Virus record (IMG/VR): IMGVR_UViG_3300030943_000127
Coordinates: 1 to 30,569 of that record
Strand: one strand, 5' to 3'
Origin: a virus
DNA length: 30,569 bases
The notes beneath the pieces are model-generated. The model was not told where the DNA came from. It did no database searches and saw nothing but the letters and a program-made list of their open reading frames with translations. How positions within the stretch are numbered: position 1 is the first letter of the stretch; each line of letters starts with the position of its first letter. The translations under genes were made by a program, and so were the position numbers. Positions 1-7,173 of this stretch are shown here, piece by piece.

Positions 1-163
1 GAGGGAATCCGTGTGGGCTTCCGTGGTGGCTTCCGTGGGGGATTCCGTGAGGGATTCCGTGTGGGAAGCCGTGAGGGAATCCGTGTGGGCTTCCGTGGTG
101 GCTTCCGTGGGGGATTCCGTGAGGGATTCCGTGTGGGAATCCGTGTGGGCTTCCGTGGTGGCT
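1..163 (+). repeat. 12-bp tandem coding repeat (left portion)
   Basis: The repeat has the form GTG-NGG(or GTG)-GMN-KCC, reading V-W/G/R/V-A/D/E-S/A. Units are grouped in a 72-bp higher-order block: 1-126 is identical to 30399-30524. Variation is concentrated in codons 2 and 3 of each unit, so the array is a mosaic rather than a simple homopolymer. The array continues at the right end of the window. Confidence 0.9.
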
Positions 164-328
164 TATTATTCATCATTCTTTGATATTCAGTATAAATATG
201 ATTTTTTGTCATTAAACAAACTTTGGGAAAGCGGGCTAGTACCATCATTTGACGGTAAAATATGGAGACTGCATACAGGTAAAAAAGCTGTAATAGTTTA
301 CGAGTGGACGCCGGAGGTCAAAAAATGA
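1..328 (+). CDS. 3' part of VxxS tetrapeptide-repeat protein gene
   Basis: This is the C-terminal part of a gene that begins at 29974 and runs off the window end. The frame is open from base 2. It opens with tandem tetrapeptides of the form V-[WVGR]-[ADE]-[SA] to about base 163, each encoded by 12 bp. A non-repetitive tail of about 55 residues follows, containing [16 protein letters not shown], a tail I recall from other phage repeat proteins. Collapsing the 27-bp end overlap joins both pieces in frame to 298 residues. The ATG at 11 lies inside the repeat and is unlikely to be a real start. The stop overlaps the next ATG (ATGA). Function is unknown. That this is a true gene is fairly certain; the exact repeat number is not, because assembly can collapse such repeats. 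Confidence 0.85.
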   Translation, partial: RESVWASVVASVGDSVRDSVWEAVRESVWASVVASVGDSVRDSVWESVWASVVAYYSSFFDIQYKYDFLSLNKLWESGLVPSFDGKIWRLHTGKKAVIVYEWTPEVKK

Positions 329-474
329 CCAAATCATATCTTTGCGACGGTAAGACAGATAAGCCGAAACTAACCAAAGACGACAGACCGGAAGGGTGTA
401 GCGGTTTCCTTCACCGTAAAAACTCCGATGCTTGTAAAAAGTGCAAGTATCCTTACAGCAATGCGAAAAAATAA
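325..474 (+). CDS. small Cys-rich hypothetical protein, 49 aa
   Basis: ATG overlaps the stop of the repeat gene (ATGA), with GGAGG (313-317) at Shine-Dalgarno distance. The product ([10 protein letters not shown]...) is Lys-rich and has four cysteines (residues 7, 25, 37, 40), the last two as CKKC, which suggests one zinc-binding site. It begins a run of small genes that repeatedly overlap by 4 bp and are presumably cotranscribed. I do not recognise a family. Confidence 0.6.
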   Translation: MTKSYLCDGKTDKPKLTKDDRPEGCSGFLHRKNSDACKKCKYPYSNAKK

Positions 475-796
475 CGATGAACTTGTAACCAGGTATCGGC
501 TTATCGTTTCGATGATAGCCGAAGGGAAAGAGGATCGCGACGTATACGAGCCTATGGGTATATCAAAGCAGAACTATGATAATATCATCATTGTGCTACG
601 TAAGCGTCGAGATATCGAAATCTACAAGAAGCGCGGGAGATACCGGCTTTACACTCCTATAGCGGAAGCGATCGACAAGATAGGCAGTCTAAAACCGAAA
701 CCGCGCAAGGTTATCAAGAAGAAAGACGATTGGAAAAAGCATAAGTGGTCATGGTGGGGATTTATAACCCATGACAGCGAAATAGAGTTTCTATAA
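461..796 (+). CDS. putative winged-helix DNA-binding protein
   Basis: The product has 111 residues from ATG 461; an in-frame ATG at 428 would add 11 residues but overlaps the previous gene more deeply. Residues about 8-60 read as a small winged helix-turn-helix: a helix (ELVTRYRLIVSMIAEG), a turn (EPMGISKQNYDNIIIVLRKR) and a basic wing (KKRGRYRLYT). The C-terminal third is very basic and Trp-rich (KKKDDWKKHKWSWWG), consistent with nucleic-acid contact. A DNA-binding role is inferred from composition and helix pattern only. It could be an early regulator. No strong Shine-Dalgarno distinguishes the two starts. Confidence 0.55.
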   Translation: MRKNNDELVTRYRLIVSMIAEGKEDRDVYEPMGISKQNYDNIIIVLRKRRDIEIYKKRGRYRLYTPIAEAIDKIGSLKPKPRKVIKKKDDWKKHKWSWWGFITHDSEIEFL

Positions 797-808
797 CAGG
801 GGGATGGA

Positions 809-1117
809 ATGGATTATACGGTTGATGATTATATCAAGGCGCAAGATGATTGCGACAAAAGAGACACTTGCAGGGGTTGCCCACATTTTTTGAAAGATCT
901 TTGTACAATAAATAGCGATACAGATCTAATCAACGCATTAAAAACAATCAAACAACAGCGGGACGAGTTGCTTGAAAAGGGAAGATCTGTCGTAGAAAAT
1001 TATGTAAACGATGCCGATGAATGTATTAAGCGCAATCCAGATGAGGGTTTCCCGCAATGCCGGTCTATCGTTTCTATGCGCGACGCCATCGCTAAAATAG
1101 AAGGGGGGAAGGTATGA
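809..1117 (+). CDS. hypothetical Cys-motif protein, 102 aa
   Basis: ATG 809 lies 5 nt after AGGGGG (798-803), a strong Shine-Dalgarno. The N-terminus has a cysteine cluster (CDKRDTCRGCPHFLKDLC, residues about 15-32) that looks like a zinc or metal-binding knuckle. A charged helical segment follows, and two further cysteines lie near the C-terminus. The stop overlaps the next start. I do not recognise the family. Similar cysteine clusters recur in neighbouring genes (1114, 1260, 1672), so this block encodes several small putative zinc proteins. Confidence 0.6.
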   Translation: MDYTVDDYIKAQDDCDKRDTCRGCPHFLKDLCTINSDTDLINALKTIKQQRDELLEKGRSVVENYVNDADECIKRNPDEGFPQCRSIVSMRDAIAKIEGGKV

Positions 1118-1263
1118 AGCATAATTGTCCGGTCTGTAAGGGTAAAGGATATGTTCCATATACGCACAAAGAATCGATACAGCAATCGGGATACATGATT
1201 AAAATGGTTCAATGCAAAGCCTGTTCGGGCATTATCAACAGAAAGAACAGGAAAAAGTCATGA
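1114..1263 (+). CDS. small DnaJ-type zinc-finger protein, 49 aa
   Basis: ATG overlaps the preceding stop and has AGGGGGG (1101-1107) upstream. The 49 residues contain CPVCKGKG near the N-terminus and CKACSG about 25 residues later, the paired CxxCxGxG-type half-sites of a DnaJ-like zinc finger. Nothing else of DnaJ is present. Similar mini zinc fingers are common in phage early regions without known function. The stop TGA overlaps ATG 1260. Confidence 0.65.
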   Translation: MKHNCPVCKGKGYVPYTHKESIQQSGYMIKMVQCKACSGIINRKNRKKS

Positions 1264-1451
1264 CCTATAAACACAACGGGCAAACGTATCGAGCCATTGT
1301 CGGAGGTGATTGCAGAAAGTGCGCGTTTTACAATCATCCTGTAATCTGTTTAGAATTAGAGAAAGAAGTCGGAAGCTGTAATTTTACACACTGGCGTGAA
1401 AAGCTCGTGAGCCGGTTCCGCAACTGGTTGAAGAATAGGGGGAGAGGGTGA
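1260..1451 (+). CDS. small Cys-containing hypothetical protein, 63 aa
   Basis: The start is ATG 1260, which overlaps the previous stop and has an AGGA about 8 nt upstream. A longer in-frame start at 1212 would run deep into the previous gene. The product begins MTYKHNGQTYRAIVGGDCRK and carries CRKCAFYN, then two more cysteines (VICLELEK, GSCNFTHW), giving a possible four-Cys zinc site. The C-terminus is basic. Comparable small proteins in other phages have no known function. Confidence 0.55.
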   Translation: MTYKHNGQTYRAIVGGDCRKCAFYNHPVICLELEKEVGSCNFTHWREKLVSRFRNWLKNRGRG

Positions 1452-1675
1452 AAGTCAAGATAATCAAGTGTTCGGTTGATACCTACTGGTACTTCAACCA
1501 TATCGGCGAAGTGTTCGACGTTGTGACAATAGACGCGAAAGATCAGCAGCCGACACTTGGACAACCTCTTGACGATACCGAATATATGCACACCGCCGAA
1601 AAGGGCGACGTATATTATATCAAAACCGATGACTGCGAGATTACAGACGCCCAAAACGTCGAAGGAGTGAAATGA
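1448..1675 (+). CDS. hypothetical protein, 75 aa
   Basis: GTG start with GGGGGAGAG immediately upstream (1439-1447) and a 4-bp overlap with the previous gene. The product (MKVKIIKCSVDTYWYFNHIG...) reads as a small beta-rich domain, possibly SH3-like, with alternating hydrophobics (YWYFNHIGEVFDVV) and a later GDVYYIKTDDCEI strand. It overlaps the next ATG. I do not recognise the family. Confidence 0.55.
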   Translation: MKVKIIKCSVDTYWYFNHIGEVFDVVTIDAKDQQPTLGQPLDDTEYMHTAEKGDVYYIKTDDCEITDAQNVEGVK

Positions 1676-2049
1676 TGGAACTGACAGACAAGATGATTGA
1701 GGATGCGATTGAATGTAGAAAATGCAGTGAGTGCTCTTTCTACATCATTGGGAAGACTGACTCATGTAGAAGAGTACTCGCCCGCGAACTGCAAGCCGAA
1801 CGCGCAAAGCAGAAGGATGATTTATGGGAAAAGGCGCTTGACGGATGCACTGATTGTCATGTTCATTATACCGACGCAAACGGCCAGACAAGACGGACAA
1901 TTGATTATCATCGCGAACTTCCAAAAACGAGAGCAAGAGAGATAGCGGAGGAATATGCAGAGATAAAAGACGGCGGTTATGTACGAATGGAAGTCGCCAA
2001 TCTTATCGAATCCGCGATCCTGAAAGCACGGGCAGAACGGTGGATATAA
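1672..2049 (+). CDS. hypothetical Cys-rich N-terminus protein, 125 aa
   Basis: ATG 1672 (or the adjacent ATG 1675) has GGAG just upstream and overlaps the previous stop. Residues about 14-32 hold CRKCSECSFYIIGKTDSC, a likely metal knuckle. The middle has CTDCHVHYTD and the C-terminal half is charged and helical. The frame directly downstream (2024 onward, another reading frame) continues with coding-like sequence into the 2087 gene without an upstream start, so a frameshift joining the two is possible. Function unknown. Confidence 0.55.
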   Translation: MMELTDKMIEDAIECRKCSECSFYIIGKTDSCRRVLARELQAERAKQKDDLWEKALDGCTDCHVHYTDANGQTRRTIDYHRELPKTRAREIAEEYAEIKDGGYVRMEVANLIESAILKARAERWI

Positions 2050-2086
2050 TACTGCAGAGCTTGACCGTATCGAGTCAGAAAAGCCG

Positions 2087-2281
2087 GTGGAGGATGCAAA
2101 GCTGTTTGATGAAAGTGCATACGCTATATTTTCATTGATTGACAATATCCGCGAATATGTCTATGAAACCGAAGCGGTAAACGGATACTTTGTGCTATCG
2201 GAGAAAACCGCTCATGACAAGATAAAGCAATTCGCCGAGCGTTATCACCAGTCACGCATGGAAAAAGAGGTAAGTAAATGA
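2087..2281 (+). CDS. hypothetical protein with weak start, 64 aa
   Basis: The frame begins at GTG 2087 without a clear Shine-Dalgarno. Coding-like sequence in the same frame extends upstream to a TGA near 2021 without a start codon, so this may be the C-terminal part of a longer product made with the 1672 gene by frameshift, or a gene with a start damaged by an indel. The 64 residues are helical and charged (SLIDNIREYVYETEAVNGYF; KIKQFAERYHQSRMEKEVSK). The stop overlaps the next ATG. Confidence 0.4.
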   Translation: MEDAKLFDESAYAIFSLIDNIREYVYETEAVNGYFVLSEKTAHDKIKQFAERYHQSRMEKEVSK

Positions 2282-2376
2282 CTTTACAAGTGGTTCTATC
2301 GCATTTAACCGTTTTCTTTATCGGAATGCTTATTATGTACATAGCTTTTATGATAGAATGGCACGATGTTGATTAA
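2278..2376 (+). CDS. small single-TM protein, 32 aa
   Basis: ATG overlaps the previous stop and has AGAGG 6-7 nt upstream. The product is almost one membrane segment (VVLSHLTVFFIGMLIMYIAF) with a short acidic tail (EWHDVD), so it probably inserts in the inner membrane. It lies just before the promoter/operator region at 2369. Role unknown. Confidence 0.5.
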   Translation: MTLQVVLSHLTVFFIGMLIMYIAFMIEWHDVD

Positions 2377-2409
2377 AGTATACAGCTATGGTACACTGTA
2401 TATACAGTG
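2369..2409 (+). promoter_or_regulatory. promoter-like site with 16-bp perfect palindrome (operator candidate)
   Basis: A TTGATT (2369-2374), 17-nt spacer and TACACT (2392-2397) arrangement fits a sigma70-type promoter only loosely. CACTGTATATACAGTG (2394-2409) is a perfect palindrome covering the -10, the expected transcript start and the GTG start codon. TATACAG occurs at 2379 and again at 2401, 22 bp apart (two helical turns). This looks like a regulator binding region controlling the 2407 gene. The promoter call is inferred; the palindrome is directly seen. Confidence 0.5.
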
Positions 2410-3030
2410 AATGAGACTATAGAGCAGTTACAAACACTATATCTAGAGTCACGGAGCGAAACAGATTTTAATAATTTGTATCGCTCTGTTTCATTGTTAG
2501 CACGTCGGATGGTTATAACAAAGCTGAAAAAGTTCGGATCTTACGATGAATCCAGAGCGGGGCAATATTCAACAGAGGCTGCCCATATGTTTATGATGAT
2601 GTATATCAATCACCCTGGATGGAGTTGCAAGTACTTCAAGACAAGACTAGCGCGGGACGTTACAAACCGGTTATATACAAAAAGACATAAAGAAGATAGA
2701 TACTATTACGAGCATAATACTTCACTTGAACACATAGACATACCATACACAGAGAAACAAGAAACAAAACCAGACATTTTAGAAATCCTCAAGACAGACA
2801 AAGATAGTACCTTTATATATATGACACTCATCAAGGTATCGACAAAAGAGGACTATTTGAAACTATTAGCTACAAAAAAGACAATCCAATGGATTAAAGA
2901 GTACATAGTACAGCTTCTATGCCTTTATGATTCTATCAAAGGGGGATCAAATGGGACGAAAAAAACTAGAAACAAAGAAAGATACTTTATCGGCAAAGAT
3001 ACCACTAGAACTAAAGGAATGGTTCGTTAG
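2407..3030 (+). CDS. putative regulatory protein, faintly sigma region 2-like
   Basis: GTG 2407 gives 207 residues; no Shine-Dalgarno is present and the predicted transcript would start within a few bases, so translation may be leaderless. Residues about 20-100 (FNNLYRSVSLLARRMVITKL, then a helix with STEAAHMFMMMYIN, then FKTRLARDVTNRLYTKRHKE) loosely follow the helix layout of sigma-factor region 2. I see no convincing region 4 at the C-terminus. The last 80 bp overlap the ribbon-helix-helix gene. A transcription role before the structural genes would make sense, but this is inference. It could equally be an unrelated helical protein. Confidence 0.45.
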   Translation: MNETIEQLQTLYLESRSETDFNNLYRSVSLLARRMVITKLKKFGSYDESRAGQYSTEAAHMFMMMYINHPGWSCKYFKTRLARDVTNRLYTKRHKEDRYYYEHNTSLEHIDIPYTEKQETKPDILEILKTDKDSTFIYMTLIKVSTKEDYLKLLATKKTIQWIKEYIVQLLCLYDSIKGGSNGTKKTRNKERYFIGKDTTRTKGMVR

Positions 3031-3106
3031 GCATTGCAAGGAGACTGAACAATCTGGCGGTGAGATTATCACATCTTTATTAGAGTTTTATCGGGGGTTA
3101 GAATGA
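2951..3106 (+). CDS. ribbon-helix-helix (Arc/MetJ-type) small regulator, 51 aa
   Basis: ATG 2951 follows AAAGGGGGATCAA, a strong Shine-Dalgarno, and the TGA overlaps ATG 3103. The 51 residues start MGRKKLETKKDTLSAKIPLE: a basic arm, a short beta strand (TLSAKIP), helix 1 (LELKEWFVRHCKETEQ), the GGE turn and helix 2 (IITSLLEFYRGLE). This is the ribbon-helix-helix pattern, which dimerises and inserts the strand into the DNA major groove. It overlaps the end of the 2407 gene in another frame. It is a candidate binder for the palindromes at 2394 or 22337. Confidence 0.7.
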   Translation: MGRKKLETKKDTLSAKIPLELKEWFVRHCKETEQSGGEIITSLLEFYRGLE

Positions 3107-3585
3107 CAGAACGCGAAAAGATAGGCAAAGAGATATTCACATGGATAGACAAAGACCATACGTATACTTTGGTACTTATTCCCTACGCTGTAAGTATTGG
3201 AGCCATAACTCCAGAGGAAGGGGCAGCGTGTAAAAAGGATCTTGAGGAATACTACGAAAAGAACAAAGTGGAGAAAACTCACATGGAAAAGGTATTTATG
3301 GTAATTTTCCCGATACTTGGATTTTCAAAGAGCAAGATTCTTTACAATCTGATAACACAATTGCCTGATTACGTTGTCGAGGGTACTACATTAAGGGTCA
3401 ACGAAGAGCATATATTGAAGAAATTTGACAAAATGAGTACTCATGCTTTCTATCGTATCATGAATGAGCTTGAGTCAGACGGATATATCACTAAGGGCAA
3501 GAACAAGGGCAAAAAGGTATATACAATCAACTTCGACACTATTGAGGATACGTATAATAAACGGAAGGAAACCGACAATGGCTAA
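3103..3585 (+). CDS. winged-helix protein in small-terminase position, 160 aa
   Basis: ATG 3103 has GGGGG upstream and overlaps the previous stop. The C-terminal half (about residues 75-150) is a clear winged-helix pattern: KSKILYNLITQLPDYVVEG, then FDKMSTHAFYRIMNELESDG and the wing YITKGKNKGKKVYTINFDT. The N-terminal half is helical. Its position directly before the large terminase, with an 8-bp overlap, is where a small terminase (DNA recognition subunit) is normally found, and no other candidate is seen. A regulator role is the alternative. Confidence 0.55.
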   Translation: MTEREKIGKEIFTWIDKDHTYTLVLIPYAVSIGAITPEEGAACKKDLEEYYEKNKVEKTHMEKVFMVIFPILGFSKSKILYNLITQLPDYVVEGTTLRVNEEHILKKFDKMSTHAFYRIMNELESDGYITKGKNKGKKVYTINFDTIEDTYNKRKETDNG

Positions 3586-5164
3586 GTTTGTTAAGGGTGG
3601 AAAGCCTGGCCCTGGTCGGACTCCTGGGCTGATATCATATAAGAATCAAGTACTACGCTCATTCCTTGACATTATGGATAAGGAAGTTGAAACTCCGGAA
3701 GGTAAAGTCAAATTTTACGACGCTTTCTTAACTAGCTTTATGAATGAAGCTCTTGACGGAAAGCGAGAGGCGCAAGCGTTTTTTGCGGAAAGGTTGATGA
3801 AGCCGGACATACTTGAAACCGTTGACAATTACATAAATAGGGGAGCAAGGGAAGATACCGACTTTCTATCATACCGGATATATAAGGACTGTCACGACAT
3901 ACAACAGCAGATACTATTGTCAAAGAATAAGTACATTTATCTCATGGCCGGACGCCGATCCGGTAAGTCGGTAATAGATCAAAAGAAAGGCGCAGAGAAG
4001 GCAATCACAAAGCCGGACGCTAGAATCCTATATATCGGCCTATCGTTTACCAGGTGCATGGAGCTTTTCTGGTTGCCGATGCTTGCTACCTTGTCAGATT
4101 TGGGGGTAAAGCCAAAGGAACAGCGAAGAACCGAAGGGCTTATTACACTTCCGAACGGTTCAGAAATACACTTTGTAGGCAATACAACAGTAGACGAGCG
4201 GGATAAATTGCGCGGTTCTCAATGGGATTTGATAATCATTGACGAGGTGCAGAGCCAGAAAGCACTGGCGACGCTGATAGAAGAAATACTAGAGCCGACA
4301 CTGATAGACCGGAAAGGCCAAATGGTTTTATCTGGTACTGGTCCGAAGGTACGCGGCACTTATTGGGAAATGATATGGACAGATCACGAAAAGCACAAAG
4401 CCGCTCGGTTCAATTGGGGAATCCCTGACAATCCATTTATCCCTGACTATGAGAAAGTACTTGCAGGAATCCTGGAAGATAAGGGACTGACAGAAAGCAG
4501 CCCACTGTTCATTCGGGAATACCTTGGCAAGATTTGCTATGATGATGATGCGCTTGTATATCGGTTAGGTGAACAGAACTACTATACCGACGCTGACCTG
4601 ACGGCATGGATCAACAGTCAACCGATATCAGATATCAAGTTTACAGCAGGGCTTGATTATGGTTTTGACGATTCGGATGCCTTTTGTATAGTTATGTTCA
4701 GCTCAAGCAAGCCGGAAAGGTTCTTAATGTACGAATACAAGCAGAACCGTACAGGCGTAACAGAGCTTGCCGAGAACATGAAGAAAGGTCTCGAGTTTAT
4801 AAAAAATCATACACTTTTGCAGAATGTACCCGATGCAAGCCGGTTTTTCTACATATACGCTGATACTGCCGGTGGTTGTAAAAAGATATCAACAGAGCTT
4901 TGTACACAATATAGATTGCCGATTATGGACGCTTTCAAGGCAAATAAGTATTTTGCCGTCGAGATGCTCCAGGAGGAAATCCGGCGCGGTGACTTCAAAG
5001 TTCCTAGAGGTGGAATCTTTGACGATGAATCATTAAAGACGGTATTCAAGCGAAATGACCGCGACGAACTGACAAGATTGATAGATGACGAGGCCTTTCA
5101 CCCTGACGAAGTTGACGCTATTCTGTACTCAATGCGGTTTGTTTGGATTAACTACGTAAAATGA
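3578..5164 (+). CDS. terL: terminase large subunit
   Basis: This is the ATPase/nuclease motor that packages DNA through the portal. I start it at ATG 3578 with an AAGGAA upstream, giving 528 residues; an upstream in-frame start at 3464 would overlap the previous gene by about 120 bp. Seen motifs are Walker A GRRSGKS (residues 125-131), Walker B LIIIDEV (218-224) and the RNase H-type nuclease acidic residues in GLDYGFDD (D360), YADTAGG (D429) and HPDEVDAILY (about D513). The N-terminal 90 residues carry a basic GGKPGPGRTPG leader. Portal, scaffold and capsid genes follow. Confidence 0.95.
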   Translation: MAKFVKGGKPGPGRTPGLISYKNQVLRSFLDIMDKEVETPEGKVKFYDAFLTSFMNEALDGKREAQAFFAERLMKPDILETVDNYINRGAREDTDFLSYRIYKDCHDIQQQILLSKNKYIYLMAGRRSGKSVIDQKKGAEKAITKPDARILYIGLSFTRCMELFWLPMLATLSDLGVKPKEQRRTEGLITLPNGSEIHFVGNTTVDERDKLRGSQWDLIIIDEVQSQKALATLIEEILEPTLIDRKGQMVLSGTGPKVRGTYWEMIWTDHEKHKAARFNWGIPDNPFIPDYEKVLAGILEDKGLTESSPLFIREYLGKICYDDDALVYRLGEQNYYTDADLTAWINSQPISDIKFTAGLDYGFDDSDAFCIVMFSSSKPERFLMYEYKQNRTGVTELAENMKKGLEFIKNHTLLQNVPDASRFFYIYADTAGGCKKISTELCTQYRLPIMDAFKANKYFAVEMLQEEIRRGDFKVPRGGIFDDESLKTVFKRNDRDELTRLIDDEAFHPDEVDAILYSMRFVWINYVK

Positions 5165-5180
5165 CCCTATATATACGAGG
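5165..5180 (+). repeat. CCCTATATAT-R-CGAGG leader motif, copy 1
   Basis: The 16-bp sequence CCCTATATATACGAGG lies between the terminase stop and ATG 5186; it contains the GAGG ribosome-binding core. A copy with one mismatch lies at 9256-9271 before ATG 9278. A weaker relative (TTTATATACAAAGGGG) precedes ATG 7174. It could be a phage promoter element or translation leader. Confidence 0.5.
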
Positions 5181-5185
5181 AAACC

Positions 5186-5416
5186 ATGGTTAAACGATTG
5201 TTTGAGATTTATCTACAACTTAAAGAAGCTGAAAAGAAACAAAAGCAACTTGATAAAATGAAGGCGAACCCGCTGAATTATGGCATTATCCGTGATCTTG
5301 TCAATTCAGCGCAGCGCGGCGTAGAGATAGAAGTCAAGATGGTAGACGGTGTTACACTGACAATCAAGCAGGATCAGCAGATGCCGAGACAACCTTTATT
5401 CGGGGAGAACTTTTAA
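5186..5416 (+). CDS. hypothetical protein between terminase and portal, 76 aa
   Basis: ATG 5186 has CGAGGAAACC as ribosome-binding site. The N-terminal 30 residues are a Lys/Glu/Gln-rich helix (LQLKEAEKKQKQLDKMKA), followed by a short beta-rich part (VEIEVKMVDGVTLTIKQDQQ). The stop overlaps the portal ATG. It is probably a small head-assembly or regulatory protein, but I do not recognise it. Confidence 0.6.
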   Translation: MVKRLFEIYLQLKEAEKKQKQLDKMKANPLNYGIIRDLVNSAQRGVEIEVKMVDGVTLTIKQDQQMPRQPLFGENF

Positions 5417-7149
5417 TGACTCGTAATCAAGAATATATCAAAACAGATATCAGCCAGATGGAAACCTACCTCTCAAGGCGGGAGCAGAAATACCGGCGCA
5501 ACTTCAACCGGTACTACAATAACGGCAACCGGTCTGAGGATATCTGGAATATCTATGGAAACGTACTGGCATACTATAACCCTATTGACCAGTTAGGGAA
5601 CATTCCGTATATCAATGTTCTCCGTTCTTGTGTTGATACCATGCTGTCGAAACTGTCACAAACAAAGGTAAGGCCGTTCTTTAACCCTGTAAATGGCACT
5701 TTTAAGACAACGAAGGTATGCAAAAACGCACAAATCTTTTTCGACGAATACTACGAGCAGCAGGATATCTACAAGAAGCTACTGTCAAGCCTGTTTGATG
5801 CGCTTGTGTTCGACATGGGTGTTATCTGGGCAGACGATGAGACGGCGAACGTATCGCGCATTCCTCCTTGGGAGTTCCACTTCGACGCCGGTGAAATGAG
5901 TATCGGAAAGCTGACGCGCTGCGCTATTATCAAGAAGCAATACCCGCTTATTGATCTTCGGGACATTATCAAGAAAGAGTCTGACTACTATACGGCAATG
6001 GAAAGCACACCTAATGCCTATGTTAAACTAGTTAGATACTATGACTTGTTAGGGAAAAAGGAATATCTGTATATAGGCAATGAGCTTATCAGAGAACGCA
6101 AGATCTCTTACGACGTTGCACCATTCCAATGGATCTATTACAAAGAACCGGTCAAAGGTGCTTTCTCTGATTCGATGATGGATACCGTTTATCCTATCCA
6201 AAGAATGATTGACGAATTGACCTACAAGATTTCAACGGCTGCGCAACTGTCACCGACTAATACTATTTTCATTCCTCGCGGTTCAGATATCAAAACCAGT
6301 ATCTATGCTTCTAGTAAGATCGGTGACGTATTCGAGTATAACATAGCGGGTGCAGGGTCTTCCAATCAGGTAACGGTTGCCACACCTCCTGCCATAGACC
6401 GGCAATACATGGAGCTGTTAGAGCTGTTTGAACAGAAAATGTATAACATCACCGGTGTTTCGCAGTTGTCGGCACAGAGCAAGAAACCTTCGGGAATCAA
6501 TTCAGGTGTAGCACTTCAAACGCTTGAGGACGTTGAAAGCGAACGGCATAACCCGATTTTAGGTAACTATATCAGACTTGCAAGGGACTTAGCCGAAAGG
6601 ATTATCGACATTTACCCTGAAAATCAAGACGTGCTTCCGGTTCGTCAGTCTCGGTCAACTATTAAATGGGGAGACATAAAGAAAGAGCGCCGTATGTTCT
6701 CAATGCAGTTTAGCGCGTCAAGTTCACTATCGAAAGATCCAAAGGTGAAAATGGAACAGATCGAGAAACTTATGAACATGAAAATACTTGATCCTTCGAT
6801 GGCGGCTACCTTGCTTGATATGCCAGACCTTGAGGGTGCGTATTCAATCACTACCGCTGCTTATAACTCCAACGAAAAGACTATAGAGCGTGTAGTCGAG
6901 AATGGGCCGGAAGAAGATGGCACCTACGGATTTTTTGAGTGTACCGATATCAATCTACTCTACAAGCAAGCTGTCAATACTCTTTTGAGACTTGACGCTT
7001 CGGACGAATCGCCGGAAGTTCTTGACCGTTTAGTACAGTTTATCAAGCAGGTTAAGGGAACCATTGATACTATCAATCAAGCTATTATGCCGCCGGTGCA
7101 ACCTGTTGCCCCTCCGGTCCAGCCACCTGTCGGGCCTCCGGCGGCGTGA
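5416..7149 (+). CDS. portal protein
   Basis: The portal dodecamer forms the DNA channel at one capsid vertex. The call rests on position directly after terminase, size (577 residues) and general pattern: a Tyr/Arg-rich N-terminus (YLSRREQKYRRNFNRYYNNG), the DPI-x-NI entry region near residue 60, a mixed alpha/beta core, a segment near residue 345 rich in Ser/Gly (GVSQLSAQSKKPSGINSGVA) typical of portal crowns and channel helices, and a Pro-rich C-terminal tail (PPVQPVAPPVQPP). It has no neighbouring prohead protease. The family is portal with fair certainty, but I cannot tell the subtype by eye. Confidence 0.85.
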   Translation: MTRNQEYIKTDISQMETYLSRREQKYRRNFNRYYNNGNRSEDIWNIYGNVLAYYNPIDQLGNIPYINVLRSCVDTMLSKLSQTKVRPFFNPVNGTFKTTKVCKNAQIFFDEYYEQQDIYKKLLSSLFDALVFDMGVIWADDETANVSRIPPWEFHFDAGEMSIGKLTRCAIIKKQYPLIDLRDIIKKESDYYTAMESTPNAYVKLVRYYDLLGKKEYLYIGNELIRERKISYDVAPFQWIYYKEPVKGAFSDSMMDTVYPIQRMIDELTYKISTAAQLSPTNTIFIPRGSDIKTSIYASSKIGDVFEYNIAGAGSSNQVTVATPPAIDRQYMELLELFEQKMYNITGVSQLSAQSKKPSGINSGVALQTLEDVESERHNPILGNYIRLARDLAERIIDIYPENQDVLPVRQSRSTIKWGDIKKERRMFSMQFSASSSLSKDPKVKMEQIEKLMNMKILDPSMAATLLDMPDLEGAYSITTAAYNSNEKTIERVVENGPEEDGTYGFFECTDINLLYKQAVNTLLRLDASDESPEVLDRLVQFIKQVKGTIDTINQAIMPPVQPVAPPVQPPVGPPAA

Positions 7150-7173
7150 TCTTTATATACAAAGGGGAATTAA

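Noticed and set aside
1-163. Tandem repeat as CRISPR array
   Set aside because: Units are 12 bp, contiguous, without spacers, and lie within an open frame. They encode V-x-x-S tetrapeptides.
3464-3577. Terminase start at 3464
   Set aside because: It would overlap the well-supported 3103 gene by about 120 bp and lacks a ribosome site; ATG 3578 has one.
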